A DNA stretch of 64,000 bases, taken from Mesorhizobium sp. (lineage in GTDB: Bacteria > Pseudomonadota > Alphaproteobacteria > Rhizobiales > Rhizobiaceae). The translations under genes were made by a program, and so were the position numbers. Shown here one piece after another: positions 55,959 to 64,000 of the stretch. Position 1 is the first letter of the stretch, and every line of letters starts with the position of its first letter. A model generated the notes under the pieces. That model was given only the letters and a program-made list of their open reading frames with translations. It was not told the origin of the DNA and did no database searches. The stretch covers positions 355,789-419,788 of the forward strand of contig NZ_JAEULZ010000046.1 in the NCBI RefSeq assembly GCF_016793485.1, in the 5' to 3' direction.

Positions 55959-57325
55959 CCAGGCCGCGTCCTGACTCCGGCCAGCAGCACGCCCACCTCC
56001 TCCAGGCCACGGCGATAGACCTCGGCGAGCGCGGTTTGGCGGGCCGGCGACTCATCGAAGAGCGGACCGGGCTTGTGGATCAGTATCGGCGCCAGTGCGG
56101 GCCTGGCGCGGAGCCGCTCGATCGCGAGCTGGAACGATCGGATCTGAACGCCCTCAGACTGTCGGGTATCGAGCGCCCGGGTGGTCAGATCGTCGACGGT
56201 ATAGACGGTGGGGTCAGTGTCGGGACGCAAACCGGTGACCAGGGCCGCGCGTCGAATGAGGCATGGCAGGCAATAGCCGCAATGCTGAGTTCCGAGACCC
56301 TGCCAGCGGCCCTTGGTCGGGGAAGCGCACGACATAGAGGTAGGGGTGAGGCGGCGGAGCAAAGCGCCGTTGGCGCACGCCGCCACCATCTCGCCTTTCG
56401 TCTTATCCCAGTAGGGATTCTCGATCCGTCCATTGACGCCCAGGCCCGCGAGAGCGTCGTTCCAACGCGCGATATAGAATGGATGCGTCGTGCGCGTGCT
56501 CAATGCCCCGAGGCGGAGGGGATCGAGCGGAACATTGACCGCGATCAGACCATTCTCGGGCACCTTCAGGGTGAATGGTCCATCGAGGCCGCTGCCGGCG
56601 AATACACCCAGCGCGAAGAAGAGGAAGGAACGCCCACGGGTGGTGTTCTCTCCGGCCGATCCACGAACGAGGCCGTCCGGAAACGCCATCCAGAGGCGCA
56701 AGCGTTCAAAGGCGCGGCCATGATAATGCGCCTTCAATGCGTCGAAGATCGTGGACTGCGCGTCGCTTGTCGCTCCCTCGCCGGCGTGACTGATGAGAAG
56801 CGGCGTCCGGCCGGCTTCGAGGGCGTCGATGGCGCCGATCAGGCTATCGAGACCGCCGGAGAAGAGCGCCAGGTCGTCGAAAGGGGGACCGATGAGCCTG
56901 CCTGCAGGTGTCGGCGCGACCCGTGCGAAGCGGCGCGGTCGAGCGCGAAAGGCGATCGACCAGCGATCGCCGGTGAGGAAATTCAGCATCCGAACGAAGG
57001 TCGGCGCGGCGGCCGTCCAGCGCTCGGGATCGGAGACCGGTACGACCAAGCGCATTTCGCGGGTCCAGCCATCCTGGGATTCGCTGGCGCGCGAGATGCG
57101 TGTGTCGGCCGCATGGACATGCGCGGCCAGCACAAGGACATCCACGCCCATCTCGGACGGATGAACGCCAAGCCGTACCAAATCCCGAAGCGCACGACCG
57201 ATCCCATGATCGAGCGAGCGCTCTCCGATGACCAGGTCGAGGCGGGTTTCGACTTCTCCGTCGCCGAGCGGCAGCCGGCCGCGGTCGCCTGGGCCGTAGC
57301 GGCCGATGATGACGTGTCGCCTCAT
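55955..57325 (-). CDS. qatC: QatC, QueC-like PP-loop protein of the Qat system
   Basis: 456 residues. The PP-loop ATP pyrophosphatase motif LALFSGGLDSLIGAID is near residue 150, and a QueC-type Cys cluster (QHCGYCLPCLIRR) near 345. The domain is longer than housekeeping QueC (about 230 residues), with an extra N-terminal region. QueC makes 7-cyano-7-deazaguanine; QatC may modify a nucleic acid or protein in a related way. Overlaps both neighbours by four bases. Confidence 0.92.
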   Translation of the reverse strand: MRRHVIIGRYGPGDRGRLPLGDGEVETRLDLVIGERSLDHGIGRALRDLVRLGVHPSEMGVDVLVLAAHVHAADTRISRASESQDGWTREMRLVVPVSDPERWTAAAPTFVRMLNFLTGDRWSIAFRARPRRFARVAPTPAGRLIGPPFDDLALFSGGLDSLIGAIDALEAGRTPLLISHAGEGATSDAQSTIFDALKAHYHGRAFERLRLWMAFPDGLVRGSAGENTTRGRSFLFFALGVFAGSGLDGPFTLKVPENGLIAVNVPLDPLRLGALSTRTTHPFYIARWNDALAGLGVNGRIENPYWDKTKGEMVAACANGALLRRLTPTSMSCASPTKGRWQGLGTQHCGYCLPCLIRRAALVTGLRPDTDPTVYTVDDLTTRALDTRQSEGVQIRSFQLAIERLRARPALAPILIHKPGPLFDESPARQTALAEVYRRGLEEVGVLLAGVRTRPG

Positions 57326-58224
57326 GCTGCCTCCGCTTCCGCATCACCCATGATCTGCAGGATGCCGAATGCTTGCTCGTAGATGCGTCCGACGAATCCG
57401 AGCACGCGATCAGGCGTCAGCGCGGCGGCGGCGGCGCGAGCAGAGGTGAGCGCATCGGCCACGCCGCGCCGGATGAAGTCGTTCAACTGCGCCTGCACGC
57501 GCGCGGCCGCCCGGCTGTCGGAGGGCAGCGTCACCGTCTTCGCACCGATGTCATTGCACAGCCGGGCCTCGATGGCGTTGGTTGCGTAGAGCTCAAAAAC
57601 AGTCTGCATCTGGTCGGCGGTCAGTCCGTCGATATCGGTGATCCCGGCCCCGGCGAGATCGGTGATCGTCTCGATGAAGGCCTCACGCGCGATACCTTCA
57701 TCGATCGAGCCGCCGTCTGGGCACACATAGTCGGTGAGCCCCAAGAAGATCTCTTCGATTGGCCGACCGGCGAGCGCGCCGAGATTGAGCGTGCGGAGAG
57801 CTTCAGTCGCGCCGCGTGTGACCGCGTCAGACAGGAAGCCAAGCAGGCGGCTGCCTGCGCCCCGCGCCGATCCCATTCTGGCGGCCGCCGTGCGTGCGCC
57901 GCCCGAGGATGAGCCGACATAGTGCGACACGGCCCGGCCGAGGCTCCTGCGGTCGTCGCCGCCAGAGCCAGCGAAGCGGGAGAAGTTGTTGCGGGCCGCC
58001 GAGAATCGCGTTGGATCGGCGGCCGGCGGGATGGGTGGCCTCGCCGGCGGCGCGCTGGGCGGGTTCGGGCCATCTGCCGGAGCGTCGGGAGGCGGGCCGC
58101 CTGGTGGTATCCCGTCAGGGGGCACTCCGTCCGGTGCGGCCGGTGGCGCGCCGCCATCGCCAAGCCAGCTCGGGACAAGCGGCGTACCTCCTCCCTGGCC
58201 GCCGAATGCGCTGGAGGTGCCCAT
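57322..58224 (-). CDS. qatB: QatB, Qat system protein of unknown fold
   Basis: 300 residues from ATG 58224, which shares its A with the qatA stop (TGATG); the longer frame is inside qatA. Starts MGTSSAFGGQGGGTPLVPSWL in parts, the typical QatB opening, followed by a Pro-rich segment (about 25-75) and a helical C-terminus (RNNFSRFAGSGGDDRR, GRAVSHYVG). Its role in defence is unknown. Confidence 0.88.
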   Translation of the reverse strand: MGTSSAFGGQGGGTPLVPSWLGDGGAPPAAPDGVPPDGIPPGGPPPDAPADGPNPPSAPPARPPIPPAADPTRFSAARNNFSRFAGSGGDDRRSLGRAVSHYVGSSSGGARTAAARMGSARGAGSRLLGFLSDAVTRGATEALRTLNLGALAGRPIEEIFLGLTDYVCPDGGSIDEGIAREAFIETITDLAGAGITDIDGLTADQMQTVFELYATNAIEARLCNDIGAKTVTLPSDSRAAARVQAQLNDFIRRGVADALTSARAAAAALTPDRVLGFVGRIYEQAFGILQIMGDAEAEAA

Positions 58225-60209
58225 CAGCGACCTCCCTGGCGGGTGCGGAGCACGCCGGTGGCCGCGACCTTCAGCATCGGGCCGCCATCCTTGCCCCACG
58301 CCTGAAGCAGGCGGTCAAATCGCTGAGTCGCGTCGGGATCTTTGAGAACGCCTTCCCAGCCGCTGCAAGCCCATGGGCCCAACCGATCTCGGGGGAGCGC
58401 GTCGAGGAAGTCGACGAGGTTCCCCTGAAGTGTTGGATGCGCTTTGACGAGGATCGCCAAGCCGGCTGTGCCGGGTGGCTCGGTGTCGAAGCTGTCTCCT
58501 CCGACGATGCGGCCGCGGACCGCCTCGAACACCTGGGCGGCTTCGGGTGGAGCAAGCCGCTTGAGGTCGGGCTCAAGGCCTTGCACGGCAAATTTCCCGC
58601 CGAAGAGCTGTTCGACGACGGCGGCCAGGTGACCGAGCACCGACGCGGCGCCGAAGTAATCCTTTCGATCCTTGGCGACGAAGAGGTAGGGGCGGAGGTC
58701 CTCGTCTCCGATCGCGGTCGGCACTGCAGCCCAGGCCTTGACCGCAGGCGATGAGAGCCACTCGCTCAGAAGCGCGCTCTCGGTCGTTTTCACGGCCTCC
58801 AGCTTCGGCACGGCCTTGGCCGTATCGCCGCTCTTCCCGCCGGAGGGCGCCTTGTCCGGCTTGGCCACGCGCTTGGGGTCTTCCTTTGCGGTGGCGGCCG
58901 CTTCGAGCGCGGCCAGATCCGGGCACTTGCCGTTTGGCGCCGCCGCGGCGGCAGCCGCGATCTGGTCGAACAGGCGCGGGATGAAACGCTCCGCGAGCAT
59001 CAGCTTGGCGAGAACCGGCAGCTTGACGTCATCGCCGAACCCGCGCGCCTCGGCTGTGCGCTGCCGCAAGACAAGCGTGTTGAGGAATCGTTTGATCTGA
59101 CGAGGGTTCCCCTTGGTGCCGCTGGCCAAGATCGGCCCTATCTGATCGCTGAGCGCCAGGGCGTTGTTGGCCCGAGAGGCCTTGTCTCCGAGTGCGGTTC
59201 TCACCGTCGCCGCATCGAGCGCACCGGATGTCCACGGTCGCTTCAGTCGCTCCCTGGCGACGCCGATCAGAGTGTTGAACGCCGGGTCGTTGTCGCCGAG
59301 CTCGGCGCCCACAAGAAGGAGTGTCACGTAGATACGCGTCTCCGTGTCGCCGAGCGCCGGGATACGGAATGGCACCTGGATCAGCTTCTCCAGATAGTTC
59401 CGCGCATAGGTCTGCGGACCGGTGGTGTCCGGCAGATCGGGAAAATGTTTGCGTACCGCGTATTCGATCATTGCCTCATCGGCGGCAACCACGAAAGCCG
59501 TTCGCGACGTGAAGACGAAGAGGCGCACCGCCTCTAGCGTTTCGATCGCCGTGTCGGGGAGGCAGCGATCGAGGTCGTCGATGAGAACGACCAACTGCTC
59601 GACGCCGGCCTTTTCGAGGAGATTGTCAAACGCCTTGCGGAACGCGTTGATTTCCTCGGGCACGTTGATTGAGTCGCCTTCACCCTCCGGCTTCAGCAGG
59701 CCTTTCACGCCGTCGATGGCTGCTGTCACATTATCCTTCGTGACGAGCTTTGCGGGATCGGCGAGAACGCCCTCCAGCGTGCCGACGATGGCCTGGATCT
59801 GGTCCGGCGTCGGGATGCCGGTGAAAGCCGTGAATGCGAGGCCGCCCGCCTTCTTGGCCACCTTGAGCCAGTCGATTCGGCGAAAGACATCCTTCACTGC
59901 CTCGCCCGCTTTGGTGAGCGCGGGACGTTTCTCGATCAGGCCGGTGACGATGCCCTCGATGAGCGCGATCTTGGCGTCCTCGAATCCCTGAAAGCGCCAG
60001 CCGTTGAATTTGAGGCAAAGCACCTTCGCTTCGCCGTCGAATCCGGCCTCGATCATCTCCAATACGCTCGATTTGCCGGCGCCCCAGTCGCCATGGACCC
60101 CGACAGTCACAGGCTGGTCGGGCCGGTCTCTCAGAAGCGTAATGATCGTTTTCGCGATCGCCTCGTTGTTGAGGAGGTCGACCTTGGTTTCGTTGTCGGT
60201 CAGAATCAT
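58224..60209 (-). CDS. qatA: QatA, KAP-family P-loop ATPase of the Qat system
   Basis: 661 residues. Walker A GDWGAGKSS (about 40-48), KFNGWRFQGFEDAK, and Walker B LVVLIDDLDRCLPDT (about 205) mark a KAP NTPase. There is no clear pair of membrane helices between the Walker motifs, unlike many KAP proteins. A charged Ala/Lys-rich linker near 430-480 separates a C-terminal domain. Overlaps the upstream nuclease-like gene by four bases, so that gene is in the same operon. Confidence 0.92.
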   Translation of the reverse strand: MILTDNETKVDLLNNEAIAKTIITLLRDRPDQPVTVGVHGDWGAGKSSVLEMIEAGFDGEAKVLCLKFNGWRFQGFEDAKIALIEGIVTGLIEKRPALTKAGEAVKDVFRRIDWLKVAKKAGGLAFTAFTGIPTPDQIQAIVGTLEGVLADPAKLVTKDNVTAAIDGVKGLLKPEGEGDSINVPEEINAFRKAFDNLLEKAGVEQLVVLIDDLDRCLPDTAIETLEAVRLFVFTSRTAFVVAADEAMIEYAVRKHFPDLPDTTGPQTYARNYLEKLIQVPFRIPALGDTETRIYVTLLLVGAELGDNDPAFNTLIGVARERLKRPWTSGALDAATVRTALGDKASRANNALALSDQIGPILASGTKGNPRQIKRFLNTLVLRQRTAEARGFGDDVKLPVLAKLMLAERFIPRLFDQIAAAAAAAPNGKCPDLAALEAAATAKEDPKRVAKPDKAPSGGKSGDTAKAVPKLEAVKTTESALLSEWLSSPAVKAWAAVPTAIGDEDLRPYLFVAKDRKDYFGAASVLGHLAAVVEQLFGGKFAVQGLEPDLKRLAPPEAAQVFEAVRGRIVGGDSFDTEPPGTAGLAILVKAHPTLQGNLVDFLDALPRDRLGPWACSGWEGVLKDPDATQRFDRLLQAWGKDGGPMLKVAATGVLRTRQGGR

Positions 60210-61027
60210 CGTTGGTCCCCTGCGGTCTGTTGGCCGAAGAGGTCCTTCACGGCGATGAAGGGATGCCCTGTTTCAGCGGCGCGGCGCACTTTGCGTTCGA
60301 GGACGGCCTTCAACGGAATATGTCGGTCGAGCGCGTCGTAGATATCCCGGCCGTCCATGCAGACGAGCCGCTTGCCGGCCCCGAACGCCACCAGTCCTTC
60401 GGCGGTGAATCCGTTGTAGCTGACGAAAAGCCCGCGAGCCCAGGCGGCTTTTTGCTCGAGCTTGCCGTGGAACACATGCAGATCGGCCACGCCGGTCGGA
60501 AGCGAATGCCATTTTGCTTCCAAGAGGTAGGTCTCCTCGCCCAACAGAAAGCTGCCGTCGATCTGCTCGCCGACGTTGCGGAATGGCTCGCGCGCCGTCA
60601 GGCCGGCCATGTCAAAGGATCGCTTGAGGAAAGCCTCGAAGGCGTAGCCTCGTTCATGCGGTTGAAGGGATGCGATCTGGACCAGCTCATCGCGAAGCTC
60701 ACCGAGCAGACGCCAATCGGATGCTGGACGGGGTGATTCTCCGTTGATGGCCGATGACTGACCCGACAGTTTTGCCACGAGGGACAGGTATCGACCTTCC
60801 GCGTTCGGCACGGGATCGGGCTGTCCGGTCCGCGTCAACAACTTCGCGCGATGCTCCCAGAGAGCTTGCAGAGTTCGGACGGCCGCGGCGTCATCGACCT
60901 TCTGGAGAAAGCAGCGCAGGCGCTTGCCCTTGGAGCCGCCATGCTCGGCATAGATCGGATCGTCGATATCGACGTCGAGTTCGGTCGCGAAGAATTCAGC
61001 AAAGCTCGGATCGGAAAAGTCCAGCAC
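60206..61027 (-). CDS. Mrr-like PD-(D/E)xK nuclease co-operonic with qatABCD; start codon altered
   Basis: 273 residues from the first usual start (GTG 61027). The C-terminal half is a restriction-endonuclease (Mrr_cat) fold: RGYAFEAFLKRSFDMAGL (helix with Glu), EQIDGSFLLGEETYLLEAKW with catalytic Asp157, Glu170 and Lys172. The N-terminal part has VLDFSDPSFAEFFATELDVDID. The same frame is protein-like for 24 more codons upstream (SSIRSIDLKLVDDLVDFIRG) to codon ATC at 61097-61099, which has AAAGG correctly placed before it. So the natural start was probably ATG, now ATC. The stop overlaps qatA. Role: DNA cleavage, by inference. Confidence 0.8.
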   Translation of the reverse strand: MLDFSDPSFAEFFATELDVDIDDPIYAEHGGSKGKRLRCFLQKVDDAAAVRTLQALWEHRAKLLTRTGQPDPVPNAEGRYLSLVAKLSGQSSAINGESPRPASDWRLLGELRDELVQIASLQPHERGYAFEAFLKRSFDMAGLTAREPFRNVGEQIDGSFLLGEETYLLEAKWHSLPTGVADLHVFHGKLEQKAAWARGLFVSYNGFTAEGLVAFGAGKRLVCMDGRDIYDALDRHIPLKAVLERKVRRAAETGHPFIAVKDLFGQQTAGDQR

Positions 61028-61180
61028 ATAGCCGCGCCCTCGGATGAAATCGACGAGGTCGTCTACGAGCTTTAGATCGATGGACCGGATCGAGCTGATA
61101 GAGTGGGCCTTTCTATTATTGCGTTTCGACTCGAAGGCGTCGAGTGCGCTCGGGGAACCCCGTGCCGTCTTGAACGCCGC

Positions 61181-61612
61181 TCAATTGGCGCTGCGTAGTG
61201 GATTGATGATCTCGATGTCCTGGAAATCCTTCTCGTTGTCAGTGACGACAACGCATCCGTTCGCCTCGGCAACGGCCGCGATGATCGTGTCGAGGCCGCT
61301 GCGCGGGCGGCCCTTGGCCTTTCCATCTGCCATCAGCCGCGCCCAGATCAGACCTGCCTTCTCGTCGAATGCGAGGATGCGGTCGGCAAAAAGAGCCTGC
61401 GGGCCCTCCGGACCCGTGAACCATGACTCCAACTGATCGCGCTTCTTGCCGGCAGGTTTTTCGAGGACGCCGCGACGGATTTCGGCGACGGTCAGGGAAG
61501 AGATGAAGAGGTCCGTGTCGGTCTGCTCGGCCATCCAGGCCAAGAGGGCCTCCGATGGCGCGGGTTTGGTGGCGTTGCTGAGGATGTTTGTGTCGAGCAG
61601 ATATCGCATCAA
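61181..61612 (-). CDS. PIN-domain toxin (VapC/FitB type)
   Basis: 143 residues. MRYLLDTNILSNATKP (Asp7), LTVAEIRRGV (Glu), GLDTIIAAVAEANGC (Asp) and VTDNEKDF (Asp) give the four acidic residues of a PIN ribonuclease. Full length. It overlaps the antitoxin stop by four bases. It ends about 80 bp before the natural start of the nuclease gene, without a clear terminator, so readthrough into the Qat operon is likely. Confidence 0.92.
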   Translation of the reverse strand: MMRYLLDTNILSNATKPAPSEALLAWMAEQTDTDLFISSLTVAEIRRGVLEKPAGKKRDQLESWFTGPEGPQALFADRILAFDEKAGLIWARLMADGKAKGRPRSGLDTIIAAVAEANGCVVVTDNEKDFQDIEIINPLRSAN

Positions 61613-61920
61613 AGGTCGACCTTGCGACCTTCCTCGCGGGGACGGGTCAGGTCGAGGTCAGCGCCGACCATGGGAGAGCGGCGGAGTGCGGCCAGGATGC
61701 CGCCTTTCTTCGGCGGCTCGCCACTGATCGTTTGACTGACCGAGGCCCGCAAGCGCGACGCTTCGGGTCCGTCCTCGGCGAGGCGACGCGCAAGAGAGCG
61801 GATAAGATCTCGGTCGCTATCGAGCCCCAACACCTCAAAGCGTGCTAGGCCGCGCTCGCTCAAGCGAGATCGATAGTTTTGGATGGCGCGCTTCTGTGAA
61901 CTGCCCACGGTGACCTCCAT
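61609..61920 (-). CDS. Antitoxin of the PIN toxin-antitoxin pair
   Basis: 103 residues from ATG 61920. QKRAIQNYRSRLSERGLARFEVLG opens a DNA-binding-like N-terminus, and PPKKGGILAALRRSPMVGADLDLTR is the C-terminal toxin-binding tail usual for this partner family of VapC/FitB-like toxins. A longer open frame to 62127 crosses the promoter and is discarded. Confidence 0.85.
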   Translation of the reverse strand: MEVTVGSSQKRAIQNYRSRLSERGLARFEVLGLDSDRDLIRSLARRLAEDGPEASRLRASVSQTISGEPPKKGGILAALRRSPMVGADLDLTRPREEGRKVDL

Positions 61921-61932
61921 CTTATTTCCAGT

Positions 61933-61961
61933 AATATAGCCAGAGAATCGGCGTTCGGCAA
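61933..61961 (-). promoter_or_regulatory. Promoter of the toxin-antitoxin and Qat gene series
   Basis: Read on the - strand: -35 TTGCCG (61956-61961), 17-bp spacer, -10 TATATT (61933-61938). Transcription would begin about six bases before ATG 61920, so the antitoxin mRNA is nearly leaderless. Confidence 0.6.
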
Positions 61962-62472
61962 GGTGTGGGCTGTCGGTTGCGCGGCTTGGCCGCCATCCGA
62001 CGGCATCTGCCAGCTGCGCGTGATATGGCGTAGTGACGGTATTTTTAGAGGCCGAGCCGGTTGTGTCGCTCGACGCCACGAGGTGAGTAAATCGACCGAC
62101 TGGCCCCGATAGTCGGCGAAACCTCAAAAAAAATTTCGCGGCGATTTTTCCTCTAAAATCAATAGCGTAGCTTTTTGACGGTGCTGGCGTCGGAATTTGC
62201 TCACCGCCAGAATAAATTTGCTAGTAATTTCAAGGTGTTATAGGTTGATTAAACAATCGAGTGGGAGTGACGGATGCGCAAGCGGTGGTAACATCGTAGT
62301 TTCGACGACGGCTTCGAGATCATCAGCCAAAGACTTGAGATTTATGTGAAGCCCGCGCGGCGAAGGGCCGGCGCCAAGCGCGATGGTAACATGAAAAGCT
62401 GAGCCTTGCCGAAGCCAGCGGCCCTTGAGCAGGGATCGTGTCCCGTGGCGTGGTGTAGCTTACGGCATTGGT
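61962..62472. other. Non-coding stretch between the antitoxin and IS256
   Basis: About 510 bases without a credible gene. The part 62130-62260 is clearly AT-richer than the rest (runs of A and T near 62126-62175 and 62210-62250), unlike the G+C-rich backbone. No tRNA, direct repeat or hairpin of note was found. It could be the border of the defence cargo or a remnant of an older insertion. Confidence 0.45.
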
Positions 62473-63759
62473 CGCCGTGCTTTCCGGCATGAGCCGGGTT
62501 GATCAGCGCGCCACTGCTGGCAGACTGATGAGAGGATCATCCCTCATCTGGCCGATGGTTTCCAGCGTCATGTATCTGGCGCGCTGGACGGCCCATTCAT
62601 CGTTCTGCTCGAGCAGCAGAGCGCCGACGAGACGCACGATGGCGTCGTCGTTGGGGAAAATGCCGACGACCTCGGTGCGCCGCTTGATTTCGCCATTCAG
62701 ACGCTCGATCGGATTTGTCGAATGTAGCTTGGCACGGTGCTCCTTGGGGAAGGTCATGTAGGCCAGCACATCATGTTCAGCATCGTCCATGATTGTCGCC
62801 AGCTTCGGCACCTTGGGTCGGATCTGGTCGGCGACAGAGCGCCATTGCACGCTTGCGGCCTCAGGTGTCTCCTGAGCAAAAGCGGTGGCGATGAAGGCCG
62901 AGACGACACGCCGCCCGCTCTTGCCGGCATGGGCGAGAACGTTGCGCATGAAGTGGACGCGGCAACGTTGCCAAGTCGCGCACAGCACCTTGGTGACAGC
63001 GGCCTTGATGCCTTCATGCGCGTCGGAGACGACGAGCTTGACCCCGCGCAAACCGCGCCGGGTGAGCTTGCGGAGAAACTCGGTCCAGATCGGTTCGGCC
63101 TCCGATGTGCCGATCTCCATGCCCAGCACCTCGCGCCTTCCGTCCGCGTTGACACCGACGGCAATGATGACGGCGACCGACACGATGCGCCCGCCGCGGC
63201 GCACCTTCAGATAGGTCGCGTCGATCCAAAGATATGGCCATTCGCCCTCGATGGGACGATCGAGGAAGGCCTTCACCTTGCCGTCGATCTCCTCGCACAA
63301 TCGGCTGACCTGGCTCTTGGAGATGCCGCTCATTCCCATCGCCTTGACCAGATCGTCAACCGAACGGGTCGAGATGCCCTGGATGTAGGCCTCCTGGATA
63401 ACGGCGGTGAGCGCCTTCTCGGCCATGCGGCGCGGTTCGAGGAAACCTGGAAAGTAGCTTCCCTTCCTCAGCTTCGGGATGCGCAACTCAACGGTCCCGG
63501 CTCGGGTCTCCCAGTCGCGGTCGCGATACCCGTTGCGCTGGGCAAGCCGAAGCGGTGACTTCTCACCATAGGTAGCGCCGGTGGCAGCGCCCACCTCCAA
63601 TTCCATCAGCCGCTCGGCGGCGAAGCCGATCATCTCGCGCAGCAGATCGGCATCGGGTGTCTTCTCTACGAGCGTGCGCAGGTTCATCATGTCGTCGGTC
63701 ATCGGTGGTCCTTCCAAACGGGGTTGGTGTTAGCAACCAGACCCTACCGGAAAAGCGCC
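62473..63759 (-). mobile_element. IS256-family insertion sequence
   Basis: The transposase gene is flanked by imperfect inverted ends: at the left TGCTTTCCGGCATGAGCC (62478-62495), and at the right, read inward, GCGCTTTTCCGGTAGGG (about 63741-63757). Only the TTTCCGG core and a few further bases match, so the borders are approximate. No target-site duplication was recognised. Confidence 0.7.
62503..63717 (-). CDS. IS256-family DDE transposase
   Basis: 404 residues, full length and in frame. DDE motif: [15 protein letters not shown] (first Asp), [14 protein letters not shown] (second Asp) and [16 protein letters not shown] (Glu), with the mutator-type signature [14 protein letters not shown] upstream. 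It catalyses copy-paste transposition. It is intact, so the element could still move. It lies at the right border of the defence genes. Confidence 0.95.
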   Translation of the reverse strand: MEGPPMTDDMMNLRTLVEKTPDADLLREMIGFAAERLMELEVGAATGATYGEKSPLRLAQRNGYRDRDWETRAGTVELRIPKLRKGSYFPGFLEPRRMAEKALTAVIQEAYIQGISTRSVDDLVKAMGMSGISKSQVSRLCEEIDGKVKAFLDRPIEGEWPYLWIDATYLKVRRGGRIVSVAVIIAVGVNADGRREVLGMEIGTSEAEPIWTEFLRKLTRRGLRGVKLVVSDAHEGIKAAVTKVLCATWQRCRVHFMRNVLAHAGKSGRRVVSAFIATAFAQETPEAASVQWRSVADQIRPKVPKLATIMDDAEHDVLAYMTFPKEHRAKLHSTNPIERLNGEIKRRTEVVGIFPNDDAIVRLVGALLLEQNDEWAVQRARYMTLETIGQMRDDPLISLPAVAR

Positions 63760-64000
63760 GATGACCACCGACACGCCGCTCACTCGCTACCGCGCTATAA
63801 AGCGCGCGCCCGCGAGCGGCTCGTCATTGCCGAGCTACACCACCTGGTGGGACACGACCATGCGTTTTGGCGTACTTTTTACTCTAACCAAATCTTGAAA
63901 AGGCCATAGTAAGTACGGCTTTGATTTTATCACGCCGAGCAAATTGCTGATGGTCTCATAAACCCCACCAGCCTCGGCTAGTTGACAATAAAGCATGAGT
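63760..64000. other. Right window edge; no gene seen
   Basis: 241 bases after the insertion sequence. A 61-codon open frame spanning 63724-63909 crosses the insertion-sequence end and lacks a known pattern. From about 63860 the sequence is AT-richer, like the left flank of the insertion sequence, consistent with the IS having landed in one AT-rich segment. Confidence 0.4.

Noticed and set aside
62473-63759. Target-site duplication of the IS256 copy
   Set aside because: The 8-9 bases outside the approximate ends do not match, and the ends themselves are uncertain.
63724-63909. 61-codon frame at the right edge
   Set aside because: Crosses the IS256 end, so it cannot be an old gene; no recognisable pattern.
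1-64000. CRISPR arrays, tRNA or rRNA genes
   Set aside because: No regularly spaced repeats other than the three iterons, and no tRNA or rRNA signature was seen by eye; a program scan would be decisive.

Overview
The window looks like part of a large integrative and conjugative element (ICE) of an alphaproteobacterium, most like the Hyphomicrobiales/Rhizobiales or sphingomonad elements with a Trb-type secretion system. The support is a G+C-rich sequence, a complete trbBCDEJKLFGI operon with TraG, a VirD2-like relaxase and TraF, a RepA/ParA/AlpA-like module, DUF736/DUF2840/DUF2285 accessory genes, a strawberry-notch helicase, ParB and ArdC. No integrase, attachment site, tRNA, rRNA or CRISPR array was seen, so the element probably extends beyond both edges.

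Region 1 (1-16030, mostly + strand) is metal-resistance cargo. A divergent MerR-family sensor gene is paired with four copies of one operator/promoter (perfect dyad inside a 19-bp spacer). The operators precede an adenylate-forming ligase plus CYP152 peroxygenase operon, a decayed sulfur-detoxification pair (metallo-beta-lactamase-fold hydrolase and rhodanese), a P1B ATPase with four N-terminal metal-binding repeats, and a LysR gene. Behind the ATPase come lspA, a TFIIB-type zinc-ribbon gene, ccdA, a diacylglycerol-kinase-like gene, mgtC, uppP and a short cation diffusion facilitator, in the style of pbr lead-resistance loci. Two 3' remnants, of lspA and of ccdA, sit just after the apparently inserted genes.

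Region 2 (16025-51280, almost entirely - strand) is the ICE backbone: Trb mating-pair genes, coupling protein, relaxase, lytic transglycosylase, TraF peptidase, partition and replication genes (three iteron-like repeats lie inside repA), small regulators, two DUF736 genes, DUF2493, toprim, helicase/methyltransferase, ParB, a HEPN-like protein and ArdC. Two families of conserved, apparently structured non-coding leaders occur here. One precedes the helicase, parB and ardC; the other precedes a DUF736 gene and the DUF2493 gene. A short palindrome (TTTCCG, 6 nt, CGGAAA) occurs inside the coding frames of trbG, repA and the helicase.

Region 3 (51300-64000) is a defence island. It holds a frameshifted IS110 element, a two-gene operon of a SEC-C methyltransferase and a permuted-papain-fold protein, and a leftward cluster with a PIN-type toxin-antitoxin pair, an Mrr-like nuclease and the four genes of the Qat anti-phage system (qatA, qatB, qatC, qatD), all tightly packed. 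An IS256-family insertion sequence flanks it. The most promising less-described systems are the nuclease-extended Qat operon (whose natural start codon appears to be ATC), the SEC-C/papain pair, and the peroxygenase-ligase operon under a metal sensor.
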